Below are positions 15,207-23,802 of a stretch of DNA of 64,000 nt, piece after piece. A model generated the notes under the pieces. The model saw only the letters and a list, made by a program, of their open reading frames with translations. It was not told the DNA's origin and ran no database searches. Position 1 is the first letter of the stretch; each line of letters begins with the position of its first letter. Origin of the DNA: an uncultured Candidatus Saccharibacteria bacterium. GTDB lineage: Bacteria > Patescibacteriota > Saccharimonadia > Saccharimonadales > Saccharimonadaceae. The position numbers were made by a program, and so were the translations under genes. The stretch spans positions 372,001 through 436,000 of the forward strand of contig CAOHYA010000001.1 in the NCBI GenBank assembly GCA_948288625.1, written 5' to 3'.

Positions 15207-16394
15207 TCAGTACCGGGGGAGATCGGCGGACCCGCGGCTGCGAACGAGGTGATCTCGGTCGCGCCCCAGCGTGCTGTAGCCGGTGTTGCCGAGCTGATTC
15301 CAGGTGAGCTGGCTGCCCAACATGTACAGCGCGCCGAGGTAGCCGTGCTCCTCGGTGCCGGCTGCCTGATCCTCGAGGCTGATGACGCCGAGGATGTAGC
15401 GCGTGACGTTCGTCTCGAGGCGCGGGTACGTCGCGGGAACCGCCACGCCCAGCTTCTTGAGCATCTGGTCGCGATTGGCCACCCCGATGAGAGCAGGAAG
15501 CTGCGGGTTCTCCAGCGACTTCTTGATCTCCGATGCTTCCGAGGCCAGCGCGGCAGTGATCTGCACGCCGGTTCCGGAGAACACCTTGTTGATGGCGTCC
15601 TTCACGGCGTCGGCGGCATCCCGCACGGCGGCCGTGTCGGGTGCCTGCATGAGGCCCGGGGGCAATGCGCCCTGTCCGGAGTTACCGGCCAGGATCGTCA
15701 TGAGAGCCAGCGGGTTGCTGGCGCCCTGTGCCCAGCTCTCGTACCATGCGTTCAACTGGGTGTTGAACATGTCGACGGCGGGCCAGAGGTGCAGGTCGAG
15801 CCGTGCCAACAGCTCGGTCTTGCGCCTGTCGGTGATGTACGTGCCGTTGAGGCCGGGGATGGCCGAGAAGATGTCGCCGTAGTTACGTCGAGTGATCTGC
15901 TCACGAATGGCGTAGAAGGTCGCGGGGACCGGCTCTTCGCTTTCGTCGGCGTAGGCTTCCATGGCGGCAGCCAACTTGTTCGGCACGTCGTACAGGCCGA
16001 CACGCTTGGCCAGCGCGGCACGAATTGCCGCGATGACCGTGGACGAGTCGACCTTCAGAACGCCGCCGGACTTCAGCGCTTCCAGCCAGGACGAATCGTC
16101 CTGAATGGTCGGAAGCAGGGTTTCGAAGGCGGCGCTGCTGACGGCGGTCTCGGCGACCGGGGCCTTCATGTCGTTGACCAGCTTGCGAGCCGCGACGACG
16201 GTCAGGCCGGCACCGGTGAGGTCTTCGACGGTCAGGGTGGCCAGGTCGTCGACGGTTTCGACGCCGAGGGCCTTGACCTTCTCGACCGCTTCTTCGTCGA
16301 CGGTGCCGTACTCGTTCAGCTTGGTGCTGATGAGGTCGACGGAAACGGTGGTGTCGGAATCGGTACCGACGGTGGTGTCCTGAGTTTCGGACAT
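15207..16394 (-). CDS. Last gene of the VWA/PurA-like operon; HhH-containing protein
   Basis: 395 residues, cytosolic, no membrane segment. Residues about 40-75 (VKALGVETVDDLATL ... AARKLVND) look like a helix-hairpin-helix/SAM-type motif. The rest is a largely helical domain I do not recognise. The start follows GAAAGGGG about 7 nt upstream, 30 nt behind the PurA-like gene. The most G+C-rich gene of the operon. Fourth and last in order; it may be the substrate, scaffold or effector of the other three products. Function unknown. Confidence 0.75.
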   Translation of the reverse strand: MSETQDTTVGTDSDTTVSVDLISTKLNEYGTVDEEAVEKVKALGVETVDDLATLTVEDLTGAGLTVVAARKLVNDMKAPVAETAVSSAAFETLLPTIQDDSSWLEALKSGGVLKVDSSTVIAAIRAALAKRVGLYDVPNKLAAAMEAYADESEEPVPATFYAIREQITRRNYGDIFSAIPGLNGTYITDRRKTELLARLDLHLWPAVDMFNTQLNAWYESWAQGASNPLALMTILAGNSGQGALPPGLMQAPDTAAVRDAADAVKDAINKVFSGTGVQITAALASEASEIKKSLENPQLPALIGVANRDQMLKKLGVAVPATYPRLETNVTRYILGVISLEDQAAGTEEHGYLGALYMLGSQLTWNQLGNTGYSTLGRDRDHLVRSRGSADLPRY

Positions 16395-16424
16395 CGGGTT
16401 CCCCTTTCAGGAGGATGGGTGTGG

Positions 16425-17804
16425 TTACTTCAGGAGTTTGTGTTGTTCGGTCGGCCCCATGGAAACCATGCGGACCGGAACGCCTGTCATATCCTGGACG
16501 TTCGTCGCGCACATGCTATACGAAGCATCATCGCTCAGATCGTACGGAACAGAAAGACGTTTTACTACTGGTGTGACTGAACCAAGCACGGTTGCGAGGC
16601 TCTCTTGATACTCCCACGAATACTCCGAAGGAACGTGTAAATCACCTTGGGAGGTGAAAAACGGCGAAACCTGAGAGTCTTGATAGGTATTGCAAAGAGC
16701 CCAGTTTCCGTTTGCACGAATCTGGTCGAACCATGTGACGGCCAAGCCATCAAAGGCTTCGGCGCCGCCGCATACGTTCAACGCATATCGTAAAAGTACA
16801 CCGTCGAGTGCCCCCACTCGTACGCTTCCCTGCCAGCGGTTGTCAAGAATCTGACTTCCGGGGGCAAGGTGTTCGAGGAGGGCTTGGTCTTGGGTCGGGA
16901 GTGGCCCGGCACCATGCCTGACGGCATAGGCGCGGGTCACTCCGAGGTTGACGACTTCACCTTCATACCCTGCTTCGTCCAAAATGCCCCGAGTAATACA
17001 CGGAAGCGTTCGGATGGCGCTGGTATGCGGGTGAAAGCCGCGCTCGTTGTCGGTGAGCACCCCGTGGGTCGTCTCGACGACCGCCACTCCCGGTTGAGGG
17101 AGGATGGTGGTCGCGAGGTAATCGGCATCGACGATCGTCACCAAGCGAGCTGCCTGACTGAATCGTTGTTCGATGTGTCGGAGAAACCGATTGTCTTTAA
17201 GGAGGTTCAACTCCTCGTGGACGTTCTGTGCGTCAGACGCCAGAAGGTCGGCGGAATCCAAAACAGGCTCTACGTACCCTTGGATGGTATCGCGAATCGC
17301 GTGCAGTTTCGCCAGGAGGCCGGGACTTTTGAGGTCCCCGGCGGTAAGGGCTAACTGCGGGTAGCGACGAGCGTCACGGTAGGCTTGACCGACGCCGGTG
17401 CCGACTGTTCCTCGGGGTAAACCCCCGCGGGCAAGCTCGAACAGGCGCGAAGCAATGCCGTGCAGCGGTGTCGTCACCAACGCACGAGCGTCTACCGTCA
17501 GTAATGCGAAGGGATCGTCTATACCCCGTTCATACCGCAACGCTTCCGATTCATTCAGCCAACCCTCGGGGCTGACGATCATTTGATCGGAAAGATGCGT
17601 TGGAATACCATCGAAGGTGCCGCATCCCCATTGGCTAAACGAGAACGCCTCGCCCTTGGAAGTTACGACACCATGGCTGCCTTGGGCACCGCCACGTTTG
17701 ACGACGGTGTGGGCACGCTGCGCTTTCGCGACGGCGTGCACCACACCGCCTTTGCCTGCGTCACCAAATCCCAGATCGGTGACGATGTATACCTTGCGGG
17801 TCAT
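16425..17804 (-). CDS. Divergent adenylosuccinate synthetase (PurA) homologue
   Basis: 459 residues. PurA joins IMP and aspartate using GTP. The PurA signposts appear in order: GDAGKG (14-19, for GDEGKG, with Asp15 kept), GGAQGSHG (38-45, His44 in place of catalytic His41), RGTVGTGVGQAYRD (for GTTGRGIGPAY), ETTHGVLTD (for EGAQGTLLD) and YAVRHGAGPLPT (for STRVGAGPFPT). Overall similarity is low, with changes around the IMP and Asp sites. The catalytic Asp is present, unlike the phage PurZ branch. Inside a VWA operon and with no other purine gene nearby, it more likely makes a special nucleotide than AMP. SD AGGAAGG. Confidence 0.8.
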   Translation of the reverse strand: MTRKVYIVTDLGFGDAGKGGVVHAVAKAQRAHTVVKRGGAQGSHGVVTSKGEAFSFSQWGCGTFDGIPTHLSDQMIVSPEGWLNESEALRYERGIDDPFALLTVDARALVTTPLHGIASRLFELARGGLPRGTVGTGVGQAYRDARRYPQLALTAGDLKSPGLLAKLHAIRDTIQGYVEPVLDSADLLASDAQNVHEELNLLKDNRFLRHIEQRFSQAARLVTIVDADYLATTILPQPGVAVVETTHGVLTDNERGFHPHTSAIRTLPCITRGILDEAGYEGEVVNLGVTRAYAVRHGAGPLPTQDQALLEHLAPGSQILDNRWQGSVRVGALDGVLLRYALNVCGGAEAFDGLAVTWFDQIRANGNWALCNTYQDSQVSPFFTSQGDLHVPSEYSWEYQESLATVLGSVTPVVKRLSVPYDLSDDASYSMCATNVQDMTGVPVRMVSMGPTEQHKLLK

Positions 17805-17837
17805 CTTGCACCTTCCTGGTCTGGTAACGGTATGGAC

Positions 17838-18965
17838 TTACAACCAACCAGGCCCGTTGGCGGGCGCCAGTTCGTCGTCGTTCTCTTCGGGAAGTGCCGG
17901 AACCTCTTCGGGATCCAGCGGCCAGAGATCTGCCTTATCGGCGAAGACATCTCCGACCTTGGGCCCCATGCCGAAGTTCGGCAAGGCGGCTTGCGCGCCG
18001 AGCGGGATGTTGGCGACGCTTCGGATGATTGCCTCGGCGTCGTACGTGTTCACTCCGGCTTCAGCCAGGAACTTGTCGATCGACTGAAGCGTCAGCGTCC
18101 CTTCGGTCAAGCCGATGATACTGGCTTGGACCTGCGGGAGCAGTTCGACACGAGGAAGGCGGATGATGCGGCTGTCATCGATGACGGTGGGCCAGAAGGC
18201 CGACGCATCGCTTCGGTTGCCCACCAGCAGAACGAAAGCATGCGCTCGCTTCTGCAGGTCAGTGATGACCTGCTCGGTCGAGGGCAGTTCGTTTCGGCTG
18301 ATGTCGTAGCCGTTCAGCGAGGCCTTTTCGAAGACCGACGGTCCGAACACTCGCTCCAGCTCATACGAACTGAGGTGAGCACGGGCCGGTTCGTCCGTGA
18401 TGGTGAAGTCGTACCCCCTCAGCCCGATGCGATTGATGTACGCATTGGTCAGATAGGCAGCTCCGAAGAGGCCGTACTGGGGGTCTTCTCCACCGTTACC
18501 TCCACCGCCGCTTTCGGGGACCATCAGGGTCAGCTGGTTGACCAGCTTGTCCGCGGTCATCTCGAACTGCGGACGGCACAGCACGAACCTATCGATGCAG
18601 TCGGCGAAGATGCCGATCGCCATCTGGAGATCGGCCTCCGGCAACATACCGCTTGTCAGTTCGTACGTGTCGGGAAGTACCTTGAGGGCCTTGTCGACGT
18701 TGCTGCCCATGCTGCCGGTGGTATCGAGACGAATCTCGACCGGAACCGGCAGGCCGACGGTAACCGTGTACAGGCCGTCGGGACGCTCCTTGAAACGAAT
18801 CAGCGAGCGTCGAACGACGTCGTACCCGGCTGGGTCGACGAGCGGATCGAGCTTACCGGTCTGGTATACCTTCTCGGCACCAGACCGGGTTGCGGGTCCG
18901 CTCGAGGGGACGTAGGTGTCACGCGCCGAAGCGAACGTGGCACGGGTGAATCGGTTGTCTCCCAT
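17838..18965 (-). CDS. VWA-domain protein (TerY-like)
   Basis: 375 residues, no signal peptide, so probably cytosolic. A von Willebrand A fold starts at about residue 77 with a MIDAS motif DTTGSMG (Asp81; Thr replaces the first Ser), followed by IGIFADC and a glycine-rich GGGGNGGEDP loop typical of VWA proteins in Ter-type clusters. The C-terminus is acidic and Pro-rich. VWA proteins of this kind act as metal-dependent assembly platforms. SD AAAGG at 6 nt; 23 nt behind the kinase-like gene. G+C-rich. Confidence 0.8.
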   Translation of the reverse strand: MGDNRFTRATFASARDTYVPSSGPATRSGAEKVYQTGKLDPLVDPAGYDVVRRSLIRFKERPDGLYTVTVGLPVPVEIRLDTTGSMGSNVDKALKVLPDTYELTSGMLPEADLQMAIGIFADCIDRFVLCRPQFEMTADKLVNQLTLMVPESGGGGNGGEDPQYGLFGAAYLTNAYINRIGLRGYDFTITDEPARAHLSSYELERVFGPSVFEKASLNGYDISRNELPSTEQVITDLQKRAHAFVLLVGNRSDASAFWPTVIDDSRIIRLPRVELLPQVQASIIGLTEGTLTLQSIDKFLAEAGVNTYDAEAIIRSVANIPLGAQAALPNFGMGPKVGDVFADKADLWPLDPEEVPALPEENDDELAPANGPGWL

Positions 18966-18988
18966 GGGAAACCTTTCTGTTTGGCCGC

Positions 18989-19804
18989 TTAGAGCGGCAG
19001 TGTGGTGAACGGGTGAAATGTTTTGCCGTATTCGCGACGAACCAGTTCATAGAACGTATCCATCGCTCGTTCGGCGTTCGTTTCTTTGCCTTGAGTGAAC
19101 CGACGTAATAGTTGTACGTACGGAATGTGCCCCTCGTAGCTCCAGGTGCCGTTGATAACGCTTCCCCCGATAGCGGCAAACACTGCTTTGGCAGCGTAGG
19201 CGATATCGATGGCGGCGTATTGGGCAGGAACGGTCAAGGGGAACATCCGGGCGTTCGACCAGTCCAGTGTGACGGCGAAATGTTGCTCGATGTCGAGCAA
19301 GATATTGTTTGCCGTCAGCGCCTGGATGGCAATGCCTTCTTCGTGTACGAAGGCCAGCAGCTTAAGCAGGCGCCCCATCACCCAAGCGCTCGTTTCCGGA
19401 TCGATTCGTAACCGATCTTTGACGAGCAGATTGGAAAGTGGCAAAACCCGCAAGATGGAATCGACGTCCGTGAGCGAAAGTACGTTGATCCTTCGCTTCC
19501 CTTGTTCGGGTGAGACGAACGAATCGACGACGTTCGGATACAGACGATCGTAGTGCAGGTGCTTACCTTCATTCCTTGCGGTGTACTCGACACTGTACGT
19601 GTCCGCAGTTGCCTTCAGGCGATTAAGTAAGAACGCTGCACGGTCGAGACCGCCGCTGGATTCGAGTGTCGCGGCGACTTGCATGAGAAAACGCTCGCCT
19701 GTCCTCACCTCTTGGCAGAGGTAAAGACGGTACGTTTGCGTGGTAGCCAGCAAGTCTCCGACCCCGTAGGAGCCAAAGGCACCTTTAAGGGTCACTAAAG
19801 CCAT
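18989..19804 (-). CDS. Protein kinase-like protein, probably a pseudokinase
   Basis: 271 residues with a kinase-like C-lobe: FVHEEGIAIQALTANNILLD (residues 152-171) and VTLDWSNA (178-185). The Asn of the catalytic loop (166/167) and the Asp of the DFG position (Asp181) are kept, but the catalytic-loop Asp is replaced (Gln161/Ala162) and the N-lobe VAIK Lys is Gln42-like (LMQVA). It may bind nucleotide without phosphorylating. First gene of the operon. Kinase-VWA pairs are known from Ter systems, which supports the call. SD AAGGTG. The fold assignment is by eye. Confidence 0.65.
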   Translation of the reverse strand: MALVTLKGAFGSYGVGDLLATTQTYRLYLCQEVRTGERFLMQVAATLESSGGLDRAAFLLNRLKATADTYSVEYTARNEGKHLHYDRLYPNVVDSFVSPEQGKRRINVLSLTDVDSILRVLPLSNLLVKDRLRIDPETSAWVMGRLLKLLAFVHEEGIAIQALTANNILLDIEQHFAVTLDWSNARMFPLTVPAQYAAIDIAYAAKAVFAAIGGSVINGTWSYEGHIPYVQLLRRFTQGKETNAERAMDTFYELVRREYGKTFHPFTTLPL

Positions 19805-19910
19805 AATTCACCTTCTTCCATGGTGTTTGTGTCTAGTTGGTAGTTGTATACCCGGGTTGTTAACGAACTTATGTCGCCCACCCCAGGGCATGCCACACAT
19901 GTATAGTGTA

Positions 19911-19939
19911 ATTATCAATTATTTATGCTTAAAAGTCAA
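19911..19939 (-). promoter_or_regulatory. Promoter of the kinase-like/VWA/PurA-like operon
   Basis: Minus-strand TTGACT (19934-19939), 17-nt spacer, GATAAT (19911-19916). The leader is about 100 nt and carries no obvious ORF. Confidence 0.65.
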
Positions 19940-19979
19940 TACTTATTGTATATTTTACACGATATGCGAAAGAAACGTA

Positions 19980-20654
19980 TTATTTGCTGATTTCTTTGTA
20001 TTTGCCTACTGTCAAACCTTCGAGCGTATACGTACCGAAACTGACTCTGTGAAGGCTGGTGACGGTATATCCCAACGAGCTGAACGTTCGCCGAATTTGC
20101 CGGTTACGGCCTTCGTGCATAGTGATAAGCCAGTCCTTGCGGTCTTCGCTCTTTTTCTCAAGGCTCAGTTTGCTTGGGCCGTCTTCAAGTTCAATACCAA
20201 AATCGCTGATCATTTGTTGGTGAAGCGGCTGCAAAGCGGTATCGAGTGACACCTCGTATGTTTTTACCTTATAAAACTTAGGGTGCGTCATATTGTAGGC
20301 GAAATCACCATCGTCGGTAAGGAGTAGCAGGCCGCTGCTATCTTTATCTAAGCGACCGACTGGTTTCAAGGTGTGGTACTTTTCGGGAAGCAACGAATAT
20401 AATGTCGGGTTGTCGCCCTGTTGCTTTCGAGATGATACGTAGCCGATAGGTTTATGAAGTGCGACGTACGTATAGTTTAATCGCTTCGTAAAAGACGTAC
20501 CTTTGTAGGTGATTTCATCGCCTTCTTCGAACCGGCCACCAAGTACGGCGGGTGTTCCATTTACCTTTACATGGCCCGCAGCGATACTATTGTCAGCTTC
20601 GCGTCTTGAAACGCCAAGTTGAAAAGCTAAATATTTATTAAGACGTTCACTCAC
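19980..20654 (-). CDS. rluB: rRNA pseudouridine synthase, RsuA/RluB family
   Basis: 224 residues. An N-terminal S4 RNA-binding domain (ERLNKYLAFQLGVSRREAD) is followed by the catalytic domain with GRLDKDSSGLLLLT, whose Asp is the nucleophile, and GRNRQIRR near the C-terminus. This is the RluB/RsuA/RluE group that modifies 23S or 16S rRNA; which site is not decided by sequence alone. A GTG start lies 6 nt after TATACT, so it is leaderless. Confidence 0.9.
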   Translation of the reverse strand: MSERLNKYLAFQLGVSRREADNSIAAGHVKVNGTPAVLGGRFEEGDEITYKGTSFTKRLNYTYVALHKPIGYVSSRKQQGDNPTLYSLLPEKYHTLKPVGRLDKDSSGLLLLTDDGDFAYNMTHPKFYKVKTYEVSLDTALQPLHQQMISDFGIELEDGPSKLSLEKKSEDRKDWLITMHEGRNRQIRRTFSSLGYTVTSLHRVSFGTYTLEGLTVGKYKEISK

Positions 20655-20670
20655 CGGTTTAGTATAACAG

Positions 20671-21687
20671 TTAAAGTGTCGGTGGCGTAGTTGATGCCGT
20701 GCCGGGGCCGCTATTCAGGGCTTGGTCGATTTGAGCGGATAATTCAGAAACCCCTGATTGTGTCGTCAGGTCGTTTAAAGGAGCGATAACTCGTTCACCA
20801 AGTGGCGCAGGCGCTGCGAATGGGGTGGTTGGTTGAGGCATCGGTGCCGGAGCTGCATAGGTTTGCGCCGCTGGCGCAGGTGCCGGAGCGGTAAAGGCCG
20901 GAGCTGGTGTGGGATATGGCGCTGTCGCAGGTGCCGTCGGTGCTGCGTATACCGGTTGAGGGGGTGTACTTGGTGCGACTGGCGCGGGTGCGGCGTATGC
21001 CGGTGCTTGTTGTACCGGAATAGACGTCGGTGCGGCTGCCGGTGCGAACTGTGGAGCTTGTTGGAAGGCTGGAGTTGCGGGAGCGGCAACCGGCGCAGGT
21101 GCCGGTATTGATACAGGTGACGGCTCGACGACCACAACTGGTGTAGGCGCTGCGACAGGTACGGACGGAACTTCAAATGGCGCCGAAGCTACGGGCGTCG
21201 GTGCGGCTGCGGGCGCTGCAGGAGTGGAAGTGGACATCGGTGCGGCGGCCGGTGCCTCGACTGGCGCGACAGTTTCAGATACGTTTGATGTGATTGGCGC
21301 TGGGGCGGCCCCAGGCAAACCATCACCGAGTACATCGTGAACGGTGCGAACGACATCTTCGATACCTACTTGTGACTTCACGAGGTAACGGTCGGCGCCA
21401 AGCGATTCGCCGCGGGCGCGTTGGTCTTCACTTGAAAGCGCAGTCATCATAATTACCTTCACGTCTTTTGTTTCGGTGGTGCTTCGAAGAATATCGAGCA
21501 TGTCAAACCCGCTGATTTTCGGCATCATCACATCGCTCACGATAAGGCTTGGGCGTTCTTTGATTGCCATGGCAAGTGCCTCTTCCCCATCGCCGGCTGA
21601 TACGATTTCGTATCCCTCGGCCATTAACCGCACGCCGTAAATTTCGCGTAAACTTTTGTCGTCTTCAACCAATAGGATTTTTGCCAT
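20671..21687 (-). CDS. Response regulator with long Pro/Ala-rich tail
   Basis: 338 residues. Residues 1-122 are a complete receiver domain: Asp9-Asp10, phospho-acceptor Asp52, Thr82, Lys104. The other 210 residues are low-complexity Pro/Ala/Val/Thr (many PAPAPVAAP-type runs) ending in a short helical segment that starts DDLTTQSGVSELSAQID. There is no DNA-binding domain, so output is through protein contacts. It is 57 nt downstream of the histidine kinase, whose C-terminus has the same kind of tail. The tail could tether the protein to a surface or polar complex. Confidence 0.9.
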   Translation of the reverse strand: MAKILLVEDDKSLREIYGVRLMAEGYEIVSAGDGEEALAMAIKERPSLIVSDVMMPKISGFDMLDILRSTTETKDVKVIMMTALSSEDQRARGESLGADRYLVKSQVGIEDVVRTVHDVLGDGLPGAAPAPITSNVSETVAPVEAPAAAPMSTSTPAAPAAAPTPVASAPFEVPSVPVAAPTPVVVVEPSPVSIPAPAPVAAPATPAFQQAPQFAPAAAPTSIPVQQAPAYAAPAPVAPSTPPQPVYAAPTAPATAPYPTPAPAFTAPAPAPAAQTYAAPAPMPQPTTPFAAPAPLGERVIAPLNDLTTQSGVSELSAQIDQALNSGPGTASTTPPTL

Positions 21688-21744
21688 AATTACCTTTATT
21701 CTACTTAATATCTATGGAAAATACCATAGCGGTTATGTTTATCA

Positions 21745-23742
21745 TTATCTTCCGTCCTGACCGCGTTGTTGCCTTGCTAATGCTTCGAGCTGTTTTACGC
21801 GTTCATTGATTTGTTCACGGGTAAGTGTTTCGCCCCTTGGGACGGTTGTTGCCGGACGAGCGGCGGGTACTGGCGCTGGTTGGGGAGCAACGGGAGTTTG
21901 AACCGGGTTCACTGCCGCTGGTGGAGCGAACGGCGCAGGCGCAGGTACGACACCTTGCGGGGCGTTTGTCACGGGTATTTGAGGAACAGGTACCGGTGCG
22001 GCATTCGAACTTTGCACGGGAGCTGCCGGTATGGCTGGAGTAGGCGCTGGTTGGGGAGTATTTTCTTGCTGTTGCTTGAGGTGTTCGGCTTCTTGAGTCG
22101 CGAGGCGAGGTAATTGAAGGTAGAAGGTGCTCCCCTGCTTGAAGACGCTTTCAACCCAAATGCGGCCTTGCATGTTTTCGGTAAGGCGCCGTACGAGGTA
22201 CAGCCCTAGGCCGGTACCGCCAATTTCTTGACGGTCCATATTATTTACGCGATAGAATTTTTGGAACAAGTGAGGAATGTCTTCCGGCGGTATGCCAAGC
22301 CCGGAATCCTTCACGCTTATAATGACCTTATCTTCGTCGCCATTTACGTCAACCACCACTTCGCCCTTCGGCGTATACTTGATGGCGTTATCGATAAGGT
22401 TATCGAGAATTTCGCGAACATGGTCATTGTCTTGATTGATGTAATACACCGGCATTATTTTTTTCTGCGAACTACTGGAAGCTGGTGTATTGGACGAATT
22501 AAAAATGAGTTGCAAGCCCTTGTCACGGGCTTTTTGAGCTAACCCTTGCACGATCATTTCGGTCATCGCTCCCACATCGACCACTCGCGGAACGTTCGTT
22601 AACCGTCCGTCATCCGTTTTTGAGACATCCAAAAGGTCCTGGAAAAGGCGCCCGAGGTGTTGGGCGGCTTGATGCGCTTTTAAGATAAAGTCTTTGGCTC
22701 GCGTATCGACGGTAGCGGTATTAGGGTTGATTGCCAGGCCAAGGTAGCCTTCGATCGCGGCGACTGGCGTTCGCATTTCATGGCTGGCGGTACTGATGAA
22801 TTCGGCTTGTTCGCGCTCTTCGGCACGTTCGTTGGTGATGTCACGAAAGACGATGATCGCCCCTGAGCCTGTGTCACCGATTGGGTTTACTACCAATGAT
22901 ACGGATATTTTCTTACCGGATTTGGTAGTCGAGATGAGATGCTTTGCCCTTGATTGCTGATTCGTATTAAGTACTTGTTGGACGGGGTCGACGGCCGGGT
23001 CGAGCTCTTTGCTATTCTCATCTTCCAGCTTTAAGATTGATTTGTAATTCAACTTCAAAGCATCTTGCTTTCCCCACCCGAGCATTTGCTGACCAGCCGG
23101 GTTGATGAGCTGGATGGTGCCGGTCGAATCGATGGCGATGACCCCGTCACCAATGGCGTTAATGACGATTTCAGATTTCGAAGCGACCTCGGACAGCTCA
23201 TTGGCGAGCTTTTTGACATTCTTGGTTGAATCATCAACTTCCTCTTGGTCGCGCCATGCGACGATACCGAGGATCAACGGCAACATACTGCTGAACGCAA
23301 GGATGGCGACAGTTTGAAATGTCAACGTATCGGCTAAGTACGCCCCCGCAATATACATGCCTACTAGGACGATAATTGCCATCCAGCCGTAAGCTCCGAA
23401 CAGAGCGGCGAAAAACGACACTAAGGTCCATACCAATAAATAAGGTGAATTTATGCCATCGGTTTCGAGGACTTGCCAGCCGACCGCTACCGTAAATAGC
23501 GCGTAGGCTACCAAGCTGTACGCAAAACTGGAAAGTTTTTTCTCGATGATGAAAAATATGATGCTCACTACGGCGGCCAGGCTCGCGAATAGAGCCGACA
23601 ACAGGCTGACTTGAAGTAATTCTGGAACGATAAATAGGTCGAAATAGTCAAAGGCATACATGGCGACCAGCGATGCTGATAACAGGAAAATTGCCACGTA
23701 GAAGCGACGATGCCAAGTGTGCGACAGTCGGAGCGGAGTCAT
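21745..23742 (-). CDS. Membrane sensor histidine kinase (PAS) with Pro-rich tail
   Basis: 665 residues: six or seven N-terminal membrane helices (about 13-165), a coiled-coil linker, a PAS domain (about 195-305), HisKA with SHEMRTP (phospho-His), and HATPase_c with N box (DNLIDNAIKY), DSGLGIPPED and GGTGLGLYL. After about residue 575 comes a Pro/Ala-rich tail and a basic C-terminus. The integral-membrane sensor has no large outer loop, suggesting it senses membrane state or small hydrophobic signals. A possible own promoter (TTGTAA-17-CATACT) lies between crtEb and this gene. Cognate regulator is at 20671. Confidence 0.93.
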   Translation of the reverse strand: MTPLRLSHTWHRRFYVAIFLLSASLVAMYAFDYFDLFIVPELLQVSLLSALFASLAAVVSIIFFIIEKKLSSFAYSLVAYALFTVAVGWQVLETDGINSPYLLVWTLVSFFAALFGAYGWMAIIVLVGMYIAGAYLADTLTFQTVAILAFSSMLPLILGIVAWRDQEEVDDSTKNVKKLANELSEVASKSEIVINAIGDGVIAIDSTGTIQLINPAGQQMLGWGKQDALKLNYKSILKLEDENSKELDPAVDPVQQVLNTNQQSRAKHLISTTKSGKKISVSLVVNPIGDTGSGAIIVFRDITNERAEEREQAEFISTASHEMRTPVAAIEGYLGLAINPNTATVDTRAKDFILKAHQAAQHLGRLFQDLLDVSKTDDGRLTNVPRVVDVGAMTEMIVQGLAQKARDKGLQLIFNSSNTPASSSSQKKIMPVYYINQDNDHVREILDNLIDNAIKYTPKGEVVVDVNGDEDKVIISVKDSGLGIPPEDIPHLFQKFYRVNNMDRQEIGGTGLGLYLVRRLTENMQGRIWVESVFKQGSTFYLQLPRLATQEAEHLKQQQENTPQPAPTPAIPAAPVQSSNAAPVPVPQIPVTNAPQGVVPAPAPFAPPAAVNPVQTPVAPQPAPVPAARPATTVPRGETLTREQINERVKQLEALARQQRGQDGR

Positions 23743-23802
23743 TGCGAAGTGTTGCCTACCCTATTAAATACTTATGGTTAGTATGACGGATTAGCAGTCA
23801 GA

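Noticed and set aside
15195..16580. 461-codon plus-strand frame
   Set aside because: Antisense shadow of the 15207 and 16425 genes; G+C-rich codon third positions keep it open. No start signal or domain.
16425..17804. PurZ (2-aminoadenylosuccinate synthase) for a modified-base genome
   Set aside because: The catalytic Asp of GDxGKG is present, which PurZ enzymes lack, and no phage genes are nearby.
17583..18992. 469-codon plus-strand frame
   Set aside because: Shadow of the VWA gene on the other strand; no SD or motif.
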